Positions 24,614-33,263 of a stretch of DNA of 64,000 nt are shown in pieces (within the stretch, counting starts at the first letter, position 1; every line of letters starts with the position of its first letter). Both the position numbers and the translations under genes were made by a program. The DNA lies in NCBI RefSeq assembly GCF_011299595.1, contig NZ_CP049867.1, forward strand, positions 3,348,001 to 3,412,000, read 5' to 3'. A model generated the notes under the pieces. That model worked only from the letters and a program-made list of their open reading frames with translations, ran no database searches and was not told the DNA's origin. This DNA is from Nocardioides sp. HDW12B (GTDB lineage Bacteria > Actinomycetota > Actinomycetes > Propionibacteriales > Nocardioidaceae).

Positions 24614-25843
24614 TCAGCGGGCGGGCAGCACCCGGCCGCGGACCTCGCCGAGCGTGAGGCGACCGCCCGACGTCGAGGGCGCCGCGTAGCGCAGCACCAC
24701 CTCGTCGCCGTCCTCGAGGAAGCGCCGTGTCCCGGAGCCCACGACGACGTCCTCGGTGCCGCCCCAGCTCAGCTCCAGCAGGGAGCCGCGCTGCTCGCGG
24801 CCCGGGCCGCTGATCGTCCCCGACCCGAGCAGGTCCCCGGTGCGCAGCGAGGCGCCGTTGGAGGTCAGGTGGGCGAGCATCTGCCACGGCGACCAGTACA
24901 TCGAGGCGTACGGCGGACGCGCGACGACCTGGCCGGCGACCTCGACCTCCACGTCGATCGCGAGGCCGGCCGGTCCGTCGACCGCGAGGTGCGGGGCCGG
25001 TGGCGGGTCCTGGCCGGGGAGGTCGACCCACGCGGCGTCGAGCGCGGCCAGCGGCGTCACCCACGCCGACACCGAGGTGGCGAACGACTTGCCGAGGAAG
25101 GGCCCGAGCGGGACGGTCTCGAAGGCCTGCACGTCCCGCGCGGACCAGTCGTTGAGGCCGACGACGCCGAAGAGGTGCTGCGGCGCCTCCCGCACCGGGA
25201 CCGGCACACCGTGGGTCGAGCCGACCCCGACGACGAGCCCGAGCTCGGCCTCCAGGTCGAGCCGCCGGGTCGGGCCGAACGTCGGCCCGGCGCCCTCCGG
25301 CTCCCGGCGCAGCCCGCGCGGACGCACCACGTCGGCGCCGGACACGACGACGGTCCCGGCCCGGCCGTGGTAGCCGATGGGCAGGTGCCGCCAGCTCGGG
25401 TGCAGCGGCTCGGACCCCGGACGGAAGATCCGGCCGACGTTGGTGGCGTGGTGCTCGCTGGCGTAGAAGTCGACGTAGTCGGCCACGGTGAAGGCCAGCC
25501 GCGGTGCCACCTCCGCCACCGGGTGCAGGTGGGGCCGGACCCACGTCCGGGCGGTCGGGTCGGCGAGCACCTCGTGCAGCCAGGCGCGCACCCGGTCCCA
25601 CGCGGGCGGGCCGGCGGCGAGGAACGGGTCGAGGGTGGCGCCACCGAGGAGCCGCGCGGGCTCGGCGTACGGCGTGGGGGCGGCGGTCGCGGCGGAGGCG
25701 ACGTCGAGCACCCACGGCCCGATCCGCACCCCGCACCGGGGCGGTCCCCCGGCGACGGTCACCACGCCGTACGGGAGGTGGTCCAGGTCGAACCCGGAGC
25801 CCGCCGCGTCGGGGACCCAGCTCCCCGGTGCCGGCTCGCTCAC
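24614..25843 (-). CDS. fahA: Fumarylacetoacetase
   Basis: Hydrolyses fumarylacetoacetate to fumarate and acetoacetate, the last step of tyrosine/homogentisate breakdown. The 409-residue protein has an N-terminal SH3-like region and the FAH core: VADYVDFYASEHHATNVGRIFRP (metal Asp and catalytic His), LDLEAELGLVVG (metal Glu residues), GLNDWSARDVQ (metal Asp) and PLGPFLGKSFATSVS. The length matches full FAH rather than short FAH-domain hydrolases. Start GTG 25843 overlaps the TetR stop (GTGA), so the regulator and enzyme are one operon. Other tyrosine-pathway genes are not in the window. Confidence 0.92.
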   Translation of the reverse strand: MSEPAPGSWVPDAAGSGFDLDHLPYGVVTVAGGPPRCGVRIGPWVLDVASAATAAPTPYAEPARLLGGATLDPFLAAGPPAWDRVRAWLHEVLADPTARTWVRPHLHPVAEVAPRLAFTVADYVDFYASEHHATNVGRIFRPGSEPLHPSWRHLPIGYHGRAGTVVVSGADVVRPRGLRREPEGAGPTFGPTRRLDLEAELGLVVGVGSTHGVPVPVREAPQHLFGVVGLNDWSARDVQAFETVPLGPFLGKSFATSVSAWVTPLAALDAAWVDLPGQDPPPAPHLAVDGPAGLAIDVEVEVAGQVVARPPYASMYWSPWQMLAHLTSNGASLRTGDLLGSGTISGPGREQRGSLLELSWGGTEDVVVGSGTRRFLEDGDEVVLRYAAPSTSGGRLTLGEVRGRVLPAR

Positions 25844-26451
25844 GGGACGTCCTCGACCCGGACCGAGGCCAGCAGCGTGCGCGCGACCAGGTCGAGCACG
25901 GCGCGCGCCTGGTCCTCGTCGCCCTGTGCGAGGTAGTTGAGCGCCAGCCCGTCCATCGTCGAGAACACGTAGCGGGAGACCACCTCGACCGGCTCGGTGA
26001 AGGTGACCCCGAGCGCGGCGGCCGCCGCCTCGAGCAGCTTCTGGTTCTCGCCGAGGTAGTAGGCGTACATCCGGGCCGCCACGTCGCCCATCTCCCCGTC
26101 GCGCAGCGCCGCCGTGGTCAGCTCGTAGGTGACCAGGTGCTCCTCCGGGTGCGCGACGACGTGGTCGAAGTAGGCGCGGAGCCCGGCCCGCACGACCGCG
26201 GCCAGGTCGCTCTCGCGCCCCGTCAGCACAGCGGCGTCGATGTCGGTCTTGGAGCGGCGCGCAATGGCCTCCGTCACCATCACCATGAGCTCCTGCTTGG
26301 AGCGGAAGGCGTAGTGGAAGACGCCGAGCGGCATGTCGGCCTCGGTGGCGATGGCCCGGGTCGTGGCCTTGGCCACGCCCTCGCGGGTCATGACGCGGAT
26401 GGCGGCGTGCACGAGGAGCTCGCGTCGCTCGTCGGCCGACATGCGTGCCAC
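25840..26451 (-). CDS. TetR-family regulator
   Basis: A 203-residue repressor with an N-terminal TetR HTH (RRELLVHAAIRVMTREGVAKATTRAIATEADMPLGVFHYAF) and a helical ligand domain. It shares an operon and a 4-base overlap with fumarylacetoacetase and may sense an aromatic intermediate, but the ligand is not inferable. I prefer GTG 26451 because AGGAG lies 5 bases upstream; an ATG three codons later (26442) is the alternative. The 113-base upstream gap shows no clear dyad. Confidence 0.85.
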   Translation of the reverse strand: MARMSADERRELLVHAAIRVMTREGVAKATTRAIATEADMPLGVFHYAFRSKQELMVMVTEAIARRSKTDIDAAVLTGRESDLAAVVRAGLRAYFDHVVAHPEEHLVTYELTTAALRDGEMGDVAARMYAYYLGENQKLLEAAAAALGVTFTEPVEVVSRYVFSTMDGLALNYLAQGDEDQARAVLDLVARTLLASVRVEDVP

Positions 26452-26564
26452 TGGTGCTCCTGCTGGTTCTCTCCTACCCGTTCCCGGGCGCGGCGGGTGC
26501 CGCCGTCGTGCCGCAACCCGTCCGGCCACGGTACGCCGCCGCGGCCCCGTTCAGGGTCCCCGGG

Positions 26565-26879
26565 TCAGCAGCCGGCGTCGCGCAGCTTCACCTCGATGTA
26601 GTCGCGCAGCGGGCTGTTGCGGTCGTCGATCTTCGCGAGCTCGTCCGCCAGCGTGTCGCAGTCGGCCGCGGCGGCAGCCCGGTCGATCTCCTCCTGGGCG
26701 CCGTCGCGGTACTTCTGCCAGTCGACCGAGGGCAGCTGCTTCTCGAGCTCGGCGCTGGCGCGGTCCTTGGCCTCGCCGACGGCGTCGTCGACGGCGCGGT
26801 CCCGGGCCTCCTCGGAGCAGGCGCCGAGCGCCAGCAGCAGGGGTTCGGCAAGCACGGCGATCGTGCGGGCGGGTCTCAC
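26565..26879 (-). CDS. Small putative lipoprotein
   Basis: A 104-residue protein with a basic start, a short hydrophobic stretch and a lipobox-like LALGAC with Cys at 21, so the mature protein is probably lipid-anchored outside the membrane. The rest is charged and helical (ARDRAVDDAVGEAKDRASAELEKQ) and ends in DAGC, with a second Cys (ADCDTLADEL). I do not recognise the family. It overlaps the upstream small acidic gene by ATGA. Confidence 0.6.
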   Translation of the reverse strand: MRPARTIAVLAEPLLLALGACSEEARDRAVDDAVGEAKDRASAELEKQLPSVDWQKYRDGAQEEIDRAAAAADCDTLADELAKIDDRNSPLRDYIEVKLRDAGC

Positions 26880-27097
26880 GCGCCCATGCCGTCGGCACCG
26901 TCGGGGCCGTTGGGGTTCAGGCTCATGCCGGAGTCCTCGTCGTCGTCCGACGGCGGCTTGGCGAGCGGGTTGTCGTCGGTCGGCTGGAGGTCGTCGGGCA
27001 GCTGGTCGTCGGAGATGCCGACGTCCTCGCCCTCGCCCGAGGCGCCGGACGGCTCGGAGGACTGGTCGGAGGTCGGGTTCTTCTCGTCGTCGGTCAT
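26876..27097 (-). CDS. Small acidic disordered protein
   Basis: A 73-residue protein dominated by Asp, Ser, Pro, Gly and Glu (GISDDQLPDDLQPTDDNP), with no predicted fold and no membrane segment. Short proteins of this type are common in actinomycetes. The overlap with the lipoprotein gene and the divergent lipoprotein at 27244 place it in a cell-envelope context. Not recognised. Confidence 0.55.
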   Translation of the reverse strand: MTDDEKNPTSDQSSEPSGASGEGEDVGISDDQLPDDLQPTDDNPLAKPPSDDDEDSGMSLNPNGPDGADGMGA

Positions 27098-27243
27098 GGG
27101 TCCTTCATACCCGCCCCGGCCGCGGTCACGCCGCCGATCGTCGGGTGCCGTCGGCTCGTGCAGGGGGTGCGGCGTTCCCGGGACGTCGGGCGACGGCGGA
27201 CCCTACGGTTGTGGCTCCTGATGTCGATCTCCAGGGGGAACCC

Positions 27244-27732
27244 GTGCGTCTGTCTGCTGCCCTTCTCGTGCTCTGCTTCGCCCTCTCCGGCTGCGGGGGC
27301 GGTGAGGACGAGAGCGCAGGCTCGGAGTCCGGCTCGTCGTCGTCGGAGTCGCCGGAGCAGGCGACCACCGAGGACGCCGGTGACGCCGAGGCGGGCATGA
27401 GCGACGCCGAGCTCTGCACCGGGCCGCTCCAGGACTGGCTGGAGGCCGACGCTGCGGCGTCGACCAAGCTGCAGGAGGCCGGCGGCAACCTCGACGAGGC
27501 CGAGATCGAGGAGATCCTCGCGGAGTCCGACGCCAGCATCGAGGCGCTCGCCGGCGCCGAGAACGAGGAGCTCGCGTCGCTGGCGGCCGAGATCCCCCAG
27601 CTCAACAAGGACTTCGCCCTCGCCTTCGCCGGGGACGGGGCGAGCTCCGCCGAGCAGAGCCAGGCCATCAAGGCCATCACCGACGCCAAGGCGTCGCTGC
27701 TCGACACGTGCCTGGACCTCAGCACCCAGTGA
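27244..27732 (+). CDS. Putative lipoprotein
   Basis: A 162-residue secreted lipoprotein: MRLSAALLVLCFALSGC has the lipobox ALSGC with Cys17, followed by a Ser/Glu-rich linker and a helical domain with two Cys (ELCTGPLQDWLEA and LLDTCLDLSTQ). Start GTG 27244, with AGGGGGAA as its ribosome site; the eight bases CCAGGGGG at 27231-27238 are fully complementary to one C-rich loop of the 6C RNA in this window. Function unknown. Confidence 0.75.
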   Translation: MRLSAALLVLCFALSGCGGGEDESAGSESGSSSSESPEQATTEDAGDAEAGMSDAELCTGPLQDWLEADAAASTKLQEAGGNLDEAEIEEILAESDASIEALAGAENEELASLAAEIPQLNKDFALAFAGDGASSAEQSQAIKAITDAKASLLDTCLDLSTQ

Positions 27733-27785
27733 CGGGTGCCGGGGCCCAGGCCAGGTAGGGCCCGGTCGGGCCCGGTCGTGTCGGA

Positions 27786-28763
27786 TCAGGCGCGGTAGGC
27801 CGCCCACGACTCGTTCATGCGGGTGGCCTGACCCGGCGTGAAGCTGTTCATGCACGAGTCCCACGTGTAGTCCATGAAGTTCGTGATCGGGTCGAGGCCG
27901 GGTGCGGTGCAGGTGTCGCGTCCCTCCGGGCAGCCGAAGGCCGGCGAGGCCTCTGCGGCGGTGTCGTCGACGAAGTCGCCGCCCTCGCAGCCGCCGTCGA
28001 AGGTGTGGAAGAGGCCGAGCCAGTGGCCGACCTCGTGGGTGCCGGTGTCGCCCTCGCCGTACACGTCGTAGGCGAGGTCGCCGATCGGCAGGCTGCGGTA
28101 GTCGACGACGACGCCGTCGTAGAAGCGCGGCAGCGGGTCACCGCTCTCACCGGTGAAGTCCCAGGGCAGGTAGGCCCAGCCGAGGAGGCTCTGCGCCAGG
28201 GAGGCGGAGTAGATGTTCAGCGTGCGCGAGGTGCCCTCGTGCAGCGCCTTCTTCATCTTCACCTCCTTGCCGGAGCCTCGGTAGAAGCGCGGCTCGGCAC
28301 CGTTGGCCGACACCAGGTTGAACCACGACTCCTTCGTGGTGCGGGTGACCTTCTGGAGGTCGAAGGAGAAGCCGGAGGGGGCGAAGGCGTCGTTGAGGAC
28401 GTCGATCTGGGCCTCGATCTGGTCGTCGGTCAGGTTGCCCTTCGCCAACGTCGTGCCCTTGCGGATGACGTGGAACACGACGGGGACCGTCGTCGTCGCC
28501 GCGGCGGCGCGGGCCTCGCGAGCCTCGCGAACCTCAGTCCGGTTGCCTGCGCGCCAGGAGGCCAGCGGGTCCTTCGTCACCACGATGCGGTCGTCGCGCG
28601 GGATCGAGCCCTTGGGGGCCTGGGGGAGCGAGCCGTAGTCGGTGCAGTCGGTCCGCGGGGCGGCGCCGGCCGGAGCCGTCAGGCCGGAGCCTCCGAAGGT
28701 GCCGAGCATGACCAGGGCGGCGGCGACGGCCGCGGTGCGGCGCCCTGCGGGTGACCTGCGCAT
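27786..28763 (-). CDS. Secreted zinc metalloprotease (M43/pappalysin-like)
   Basis: A 325-residue secreted protease. The signal peptide spans about residues 1-35 (ending GAAPR). The catalytic zinc motif is HEVGHWLGLFH, the metzincin HExxHxxGxxH, and the Met-turn is FMDYTWDSCMNSFTPGQATRM. Cys residues in the mature part suggest disulfides (EGGDF and CPEGRDTC regions). The pattern fits MEROPS M43 cytophagalysin/pappalysin proteins that cleave extracellular proteins. Start ATG 28763, the first residues being MRRSPAGRR. Downstream of it the convergent lipoprotein gene ends. Confidence 0.88.
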   Translation of the reverse strand: MRRSPAGRRTAAVAAALVMLGTFGGSGLTAPAGAAPRTDCTDYGSLPQAPKGSIPRDDRIVVTKDPLASWRAGNRTEVREAREARAAAATTTVPVVFHVIRKGTTLAKGNLTDDQIEAQIDVLNDAFAPSGFSFDLQKVTRTTKESWFNLVSANGAEPRFYRGSGKEVKMKKALHEGTSRTLNIYSASLAQSLLGWAYLPWDFTGESGDPLPRFYDGVVVDYRSLPIGDLAYDVYGEGDTGTHEVGHWLGLFHTFDGGCEGGDFVDDTAAEASPAFGCPEGRDTCTAPGLDPITNFMDYTWDSCMNSFTPGQATRMNESWAAYRA

Positions 28764-28864
28764 GGGGTGACCTCTTTCGTGGGTTTTTCCGGACCTTATG
28801 CGGACGAGTCGACCCCGCGGTAGCCCCGCAGGGGTGACGCGGGCATGCGGCATGATGGGCGGCG

Positions 28865-29811
28865 ATGCCCTCCGATCCCGCCTCCGACCTCGCCTCGGGT
28901 CCGTCCTCGAGACAGCCCGCACCGAGCGCCCCCGCGCGGATCGACGTACCGGTCGACGGCGGCACCCTGGCCGTCTCCGCTACGGCTCGCCCGACGCCGG
29001 GTCGGGACGCACCGTGCTGGCAGTGCACGGCATCACCGCCTCGTCGCGGGCCTGGCCCGCCGTCACCCGGGCCCTGCCCGAGGGCTGGAGCCTGGTCGCG
29101 GTCGACCTGCGCGGGCGGGGCGGCTCCCGCGAGCTGCCGGCACCCGCTGGGCTCGACCGCCACGTCGACGACCTCGAGCGGGTGGTGGCCCACCTCGACC
29201 CGACCGGCAGCGGCGACCTGGTGCTCACCGGTCACTCGCTGGGCGCCTACGTCGCGCTGCTGCTCGCGGCCCAGTCGCCGCAGCACTTCCGACGCCTGGT
29301 GCTGGTCGACGGCGGCGTCCCGCTGCCGGTGCCCGACGGTGTCGACCTCGACGACCTGCTCCAGGCCACCCTGGGACCGGCCCTGTCCCGGCTGAGCCAG
29401 ACCTTCGCCGACGCCGAGGAGTACGTCGAGCTCTTCCGCGCGCACCCCGCCCTGGGTCCGCACTGGAACCCCGACGTCGAGACCTACGTGCGCTACGACG
29501 CCCTCGAGACCGGCGACGGCGTCCGCTCCCGCGCCGTCGAGGAGGCGGTGCGGGCGGACGGTCGCGACCTGCTCGGGCTGGGACGTCGCGTCGACGAGGC
29601 GCTGCGCGGGCTCACCCTCCCGACCACCCTGCTGGCCGCCCCGCTCGGCATGTTCGGCGAGGCGCCCGGTCTGCTGCCGGCCGACGCCGTGTCGTCGTAC
29701 GCCGAGATGGTGCCGGCCCTGGAGGCGCACACCGTCGCGGGAGCCAACCACTACACGATCCTGTTCGACCCCGGCGCGGTGGCGCAGGTCGCGGCCGCCC
29801 TGACCGCCTGA
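28865..29811 (+). pseudogene. Alpha/beta hydrolase, apparent single-base frameshift
   Basis: The core, in frame with 28980 onward, has the alpha/beta-hydrolase oxyanion motif TVLAVHGITASSRAW, nucleophile elbow VLTGHSLGAYVALLL (Ser in GHSLG) and catalytic His in GANHYTILFDP. The natural N-terminus MPSDPASDLASG...IDVPVDGGTLAV lies in another frame (from ATG 28865). The two halves join if one base is restored near 28974-28978 (GCCGTC|TCCGCTAC, where a codon such as CTC before CGC is expected, giving GTLAV-L-RYGSPD). Read as it stands, the gene is interrupted, or a start further in the second frame (28852) is used with an atypical leader. Real loss or a sequencing error is possible. Confidence 0.7.
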
Positions 29812-29869
29812 GCCGCGGGCCGGGGCGCCCCCGGCTGGTCTAGTCCCCTCGTCCTGGCGCACGGGGCGC

Positions 29870-29896
29870 TGTCAACCGTCCGGCCGCAGCGTCGTC
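29870..29896 (+). promoter_or_regulatory. Possible ECF promoter
   Basis: TGTCAACC (29870-29877) followed after 15 bases by CGTC (29893-29896) resembles ECF -35/-10 elements, just upstream of the SigE-family gene. This would fit autoregulation. Weak evidence. Confidence 0.3.
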
Positions 29897-29905
29897 TGAT
29901 CCGGT

Positions 29906-30472
29906 ATGCATGGGGCGAGCGACGAGATCGACGAGGGGGCCGAGGTGGCGGCGCGTACCCGGTTGCTCCCCCGCGACGGGTCCGCGGCGGTCTCGGACCT
30001 CTTCATGGCCCACCACCGCCGACTGGTCGGCCTGGCGGCCCTGCTCGTCGACGACCGTCAGGTGGCCGAGGACGTGGTGCAGGACGCGTTCGCCGCCCTG
30101 CACCGCCGCTGGCAGAGCCTCCGCGACCCGAACGCCGCGGTGGCCTACCTGAACCGTGCGGTCGTGAACGGCAGTCGCGACACGCTCCGCCGGCGGCGCC
30201 GGGCCGACCGCGCGACCCTCCGGCTGGTGCCGCGCTCCGAGGAGCTCCCGTCGGCCGAGCACGGCGTGGTGACGCACCAGGACGCCGACCGCATGTGGGC
30301 CACGGTCACGGCGCTGCCCGTGCGCCAGCGACAGGTGCTGGTCCTGCGCTACTACCTCGACCAGTCCGAGTCCGAGATCGCCGAGACCCTCGGTGTCTCC
30401 CGGGGCTCGGTCAAGCAGCACGCGAGCCGCGGACTGGCCGCCCTCGCTCACCAGTGGGAGGAGCCGTCATGA
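29906..30472 (+). CDS. SigE-family ECF RNA polymerase sigma factor
   Basis: A 188-residue ECF sigma factor. Region 2 is FMAHHRRLVGLAALLVDDRQVAEDVVQDAFAALHRRW with the region 2.4 helix AYLNRAVVNGSRD. Region 4 is LPVRQRQVLVLRYYLDQSESEIAETLGVSRGSVKQHASRGL. Basic RRRRRADR links them. The downstream gene overlaps it by ATGA and encodes a one-helix membrane protein that may act as its anti-sigma factor. Start ATG 29906. Confidence 0.9.
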   Translation: MHGASDEIDEGAEVAARTRLLPRDGSAAVSDLFMAHHRRLVGLAALLVDDRQVAEDVVQDAFAALHRRWQSLRDPNAAVAYLNRAVVNGSRDTLRRRRRADRATLRLVPRSEELPSAEHGVVTHQDADRMWATVTALPVRQRQVLVLRYYLDQSESEIAETLGVSRGSVKQHASRGLAALAHQWEEPS

Positions 30473-31275
30473 CCGTCTCGGACGTCGAGCGTCGACTGAC
30501 CGCCGTCCTCCACCGACAGGCGGAGGACGCCATGAACCGGACCGACACCCTGACCGAGCTCGACACCTTCCAGCGCCGGGCCGACGGCGACGCCCGGGCC
30601 CGCACCCGGCGACGGGCCGGCACCGCGGCGGCGGCCCTGACCGCGGCCGCGGTGGGGGTCGGTGCGTTGTGGCTCGGCGCGGGACCGGACGGGTCACCGG
30701 AACCGGCGGTCCCCGCGCCTCCGGCGACGTCGCCGTCCCCCTCCGAGACGTCCGAGGCCCCGCCGGACCCGCCCCAGACACCCGGGAGCAGGGTGGAGGG
30801 CTTCGAGGGCTTCGAGTCGTTCCCGATGTCGTTCACGGTCCCCCGGCGGTTCGCCGACCCGTCGTACGACCTCGGGACCCGCGGCTACACCGTCGAGGGC
30901 ACCAGCGGTGGCGTCGGAGCCTTCCTCATCGACACGTTCGACGGGGTCGAGGCGTCCGACCTGCCCGACGACCTCGCCGCGCACATCGACCGGACCCGCG
31001 AGGACCTGCTCGTGAGCGACGTGGGCACGACCGACCTCGCGGGCCGGACGGCCCAGACGTTCACGCTGGCCCAGAAGCCCGACACGGCGCCGTACGACCT
31101 GTTCTGTGCCCGGTCCGGGTCCTGCTTCAAGCTCCTGCCCGACAAGCCGATGGACGTGACCGCCCTCCGCACGGGGCGCGGACTGGTGCTCTTCTGGGTG
31201 GAGTACCTCCCCGAGGACCGGGCCGAGGTCCAGGGCCCTGTGCAGCAGTGGTTCTCCTCGCTCACCTGGGAGTGA
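30469..31275 (+). CDS. Membrane protein, probable anti-sigma partner
   Basis: A 268-residue protein with a cytosolic N-terminus of about 48 residues (SDVERRLTAVLHRQAEDAMNRTDTL), one transmembrane helix (TAAAALTAAAVGVGALWLG), a Pro/Ser-rich linker and an external domain with two Cys (LFCARSGSCFKLL) that may form a disulfide. The topology and the ATGA overlap with the sigma gene suggest an anti-sigma or regulatory role, although the zinc-binding anti-sigma motif is not present. Confidence 0.65.
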   Translation: MTVSDVERRLTAVLHRQAEDAMNRTDTLTELDTFQRRADGDARARTRRRAGTAAAALTAAAVGVGALWLGAGPDGSPEPAVPAPPATSPSPSETSEAPPDPPQTPGSRVEGFEGFESFPMSFTVPRRFADPSYDLGTRGYTVEGTSGGVGAFLIDTFDGVEASDLPDDLAAHIDRTREDLLVSDVGTTDLAGRTAQTFTLAQKPDTAPYDLFCARSGSCFKLLPDKPMDVTALRTGRGLVLFWVEYLPEDRAEVQGPVQQWFSSLTWE

Positions 31276-31306
31276 GCGCCCGGACCGAGGTCCGGTGAAC
31301 GGGTGG

Positions 31307-31379
31307 AGCCGCCTGTCGGAATCGAACCGACGACCTATTCATTACGAGTGAATCGCTCTACCGACTGAGCTAAGGCGGC
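31307..31379 (-). tRNA. tRNA-Thr (CGT)
   Basis: A 73-base cloverleaf: acceptor GCCGCCT/AGGCGGC, D-arm TAGCTCAGTCGGTAGAGCG, anticodon stem ATTCA/TGAAT enclosing CTCGTAA (anticodon CGT), T-arm GTCGGTTCGATTCCGAC, discriminator T. It is the second threonine tRNA in the window. Confidence 0.94.
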
Positions 31380-31381
31380 CT

Positions 31382-31433
31382 CGTGGCCAGGCTCCCGGGA
31401 CGACCCGGGCCTGACCACGCCGGACGAGTATAG
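31382..31433 (-). promoter_or_regulatory. tRNA-Thr leader with hairpin and -10 box
   Basis: On the minus strand TATACT (31433-31428) is a good -10 for the tRNA. The leader between it and the tRNA holds nested complements CGTGG/CCACG, CAGG/CCTG and CCCGGG/CCCGGG around 31382-31419, so the nascent leader folds into a stable stem. Confidence 0.5.
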
Positions 31434-31492
31434 GGGGACGCGCCGGTCGCCTCCCAATCGGATCGGGCGGAGCCCCGGCGCCGTCGCGCGTG

Positions 31493-31648
31493 CTACTCGG
31501 CCTCGCCGGTGGCGGGCGAGCCGTGCTCGGGCGGACGCACGGTCGGAGCGGTGTCGCCCTCGGCCGGGTCGGCGGTCTGCTCGTTGTCCTGGCCGGGGTT
31601 GTCGCGCACCGGCTCGTCGTTCTCGCTGCCGTGTCCTGGAGTGCTCAT
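31493..31648 (-). CDS. Small acidic disordered protein
   Basis: A 51-residue protein rich in Asp, Glu, Pro and Gly (NDEPVRDNPGQDNEQTADP), resembling in composition the 73-residue protein at 26876. No fold or motif is visible. The ATG at 31648 is preceded by GTACATCCCACCC without a strong ribosome site, so support is moderate. Confidence 0.45.
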   Translation of the reverse strand: MSTPGHGSENDEPVRDNPGQDNEQTADPAEGDTAPTVRPPEHGSPATGEAE

Positions 31649-31712
31649 GGGTGGGATGTACCCACCCCGGAGCGCGCGACGCGCTCCGGGGCGCACGGAC
31701 CTCGCACCGCCC

Positions 31713-33263
31713 TCAGCACTCGACGGTGCCCCCGGGGACGTCGCCGGAGACCAGGTAGCTCTCGACGGCGGAGTCCACGCACTCGTTGCCGGCGCGGTAG
31801 CCCGTGTGCCCGTCGCCGTCGCGTCGGACCAGCACGCCGCTGGTGAGCTGGTCGGCGAGTGCCTCGGCCCACACCAGCGGGGTGGCCGGGTCGCGGGTGG
31901 TGCCCACGACCAGGATCGGGTCGGCCCCGCGGGCGGTCAGCGGACCGGGCTCGTTGCCGGTCTGCACGGGCCAGTCGCGGCAGCCGGTCAGCCCGACGGC
32001 GAAGACCCGGCCGAACGTCGGCGAGGCCTTCTCGATCTGCGGCGCCGCAGCGCGCGCCTCCCGGGGCGAGAGCCCCTGGGGGCGGTCGAGGCAGTTCACC
32101 GCCACCAGGGCCTCCAGGGAGTTGTTGACGTAGCCCGAGGGCCCGCGCGAGGTGTAGGCGTCGCTGAGACGCAGCAGGTCGGTGCCGTCGCCGTCGAGCG
32201 CCGCGGAGACGGCGCTGTCGAGCAGGCCCCAGTAGGACTCGTCGTAGAGCGGCGCCCAGATGCCGTAGATCGCACGGCCCTCGGTGAGCAGCCGGTCGTC
32301 GTCCCCGGCCGGCAACGGCTCGGCGTCCAGGTCGTCGAGCAGCCCGCGGATGCGCTCGAGCCCCTCCTCGACGTCGCTGCCGAGGTAGCAGTCGTCCTCG
32401 GCCATGCAGTCCTCGACGTACGCCGTGAGCGCCGTCTCGAACCCGCGGGCCTGGACCGTCGCCTGCTCGACGGGGCCGACCGTGGGGTCGATCGCGCCGT
32501 CGAGCACGAGGCGTCCCACCCGCTCGGGGAAGAGGTCGGCGTAGGTCGCGCCGATGAAGGTGCCGTAGGAGGCGCCGAAGTAGGTCAGCTTCTCCTGGCC
32601 CAGCACCGCCCGGAGCACGTCGAGGTCGCGGGCCACCTCCTCGGTGGACACGTGGCGGGTCAGGTCGCCGCTGCGCTCGAGGCAGCCCTCGCCGAAGGCG
32701 GCGAAGAGCGCGCGGGCCTCCCGCAGCTCGGCGCGGGTCTCCGGGTCCGGGTCGGCGCCGATGTAGGCGTCCAGCTCCGCGTCGGTCCGGCAGTCGACCG
32801 GGGTGCTCTCGGCGACGCCGCGCGGGTCGAAGCCGACGATGTCGAAGACCTCGCGCAGCTCCTCGCCGAAGTAGGTGTCGGCGTCGGCGGCGTAGGTCAC
32901 CCCCGAGACCCCCGGCCCGCCGGGGTTGACGACCAGCGACCCGATGCGGCGGTCGGCATCCTCGGCCGGCACCCGCAGCAGCGCGAGGGTGATCTGCTCA
33001 CCGCCCGGGTCGGCGTAGTCGAGCGGCACCTGCAGCTCGGCGCACTCGCGGTCGGCGCGGCACTCGCGCCAACTGAGCTGCTGGTCGTAGACCTCGAGCA
33101 GCGGGGCGGGAGCGCCGTCGGTGGCCTCCACCTCGGGCAGCGGCTCGCTCGGCAGGTCCTCGTCGCCGAGGAACGAGCAGCCCGCCAGGACGCTCACGCC
33201 GATCAGTGCGAGGAGCGCCAGCAGCGCGGAGGCGACCGACCGCGGCGTACGGCGTGGGCTCAT
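31713..33263 (-). CDS. Exported alpha/beta hydrolase with TAP-like C-terminal domain
   Basis: A 516-residue lipoprotein-type hydrolase. The signal ends in VSVLAGC (lipobox, Cys29). The hydrolase core shows VVNPGGPGVSG (oxyanion), KLTYFGASYGTFIGATYA (nucleophile Ser in GASYG), GADPILVVGTTRDPATPL (acid) and DGDGHTGY (His). The C-terminal third is the TAP-like lid found in tripeptidyl aminopeptidases of Streptomyces and mycobacterial SlpE-like peptidases. It probably trims peptides at the cell surface. The start overlaps the holB stop (ATGA). Confidence 0.88.
   Translation of the reverse strand: MSPRRTPRSVASALLALLALIGVSVLAGCSFLGDEDLPSEPLPEVEATDGAPAPLLEVYDQQLSWRECRADRECAELQVPLDYADPGGEQITLALLRVPAEDADRRIGSLVVNPGGPGVSGVTYAADADTYFGEELREVFDIVGFDPRGVAESTPVDCRTDAELDAYIGADPDPETRAELREARALFAAFGEGCLERSGDLTRHVSTEEVARDLDVLRAVLGQEKLTYFGASYGTFIGATYADLFPERVGRLVLDGAIDPTVGPVEQATVQARGFETALTAYVEDCMAEDDCYLGSDVEEGLERIRGLLDDLDAEPLPAGDDDRLLTEGRAIYGIWAPLYDESYWGLLDSAVSAALDGDGTDLLRLSDAYTSRGPSGYVNNSLEALVAVNCLDRPQGLSPREARAAAPQIEKASPTFGRVFAVGLTGCRDWPVQTGNEPGPLTARGADPILVVGTTRDPATPLVWAEALADQLTSGVLVRRDGDGHTGYRAGNECVDSAVESYLVSGDVPGGTVEC

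Noticed and set aside
16228-31306. Genomic island or prophage
   Set aside because: No integrase, phage structural genes or transposase, and composition remains uniform. Genes are ordinary actinobacterial accessory metabolism.
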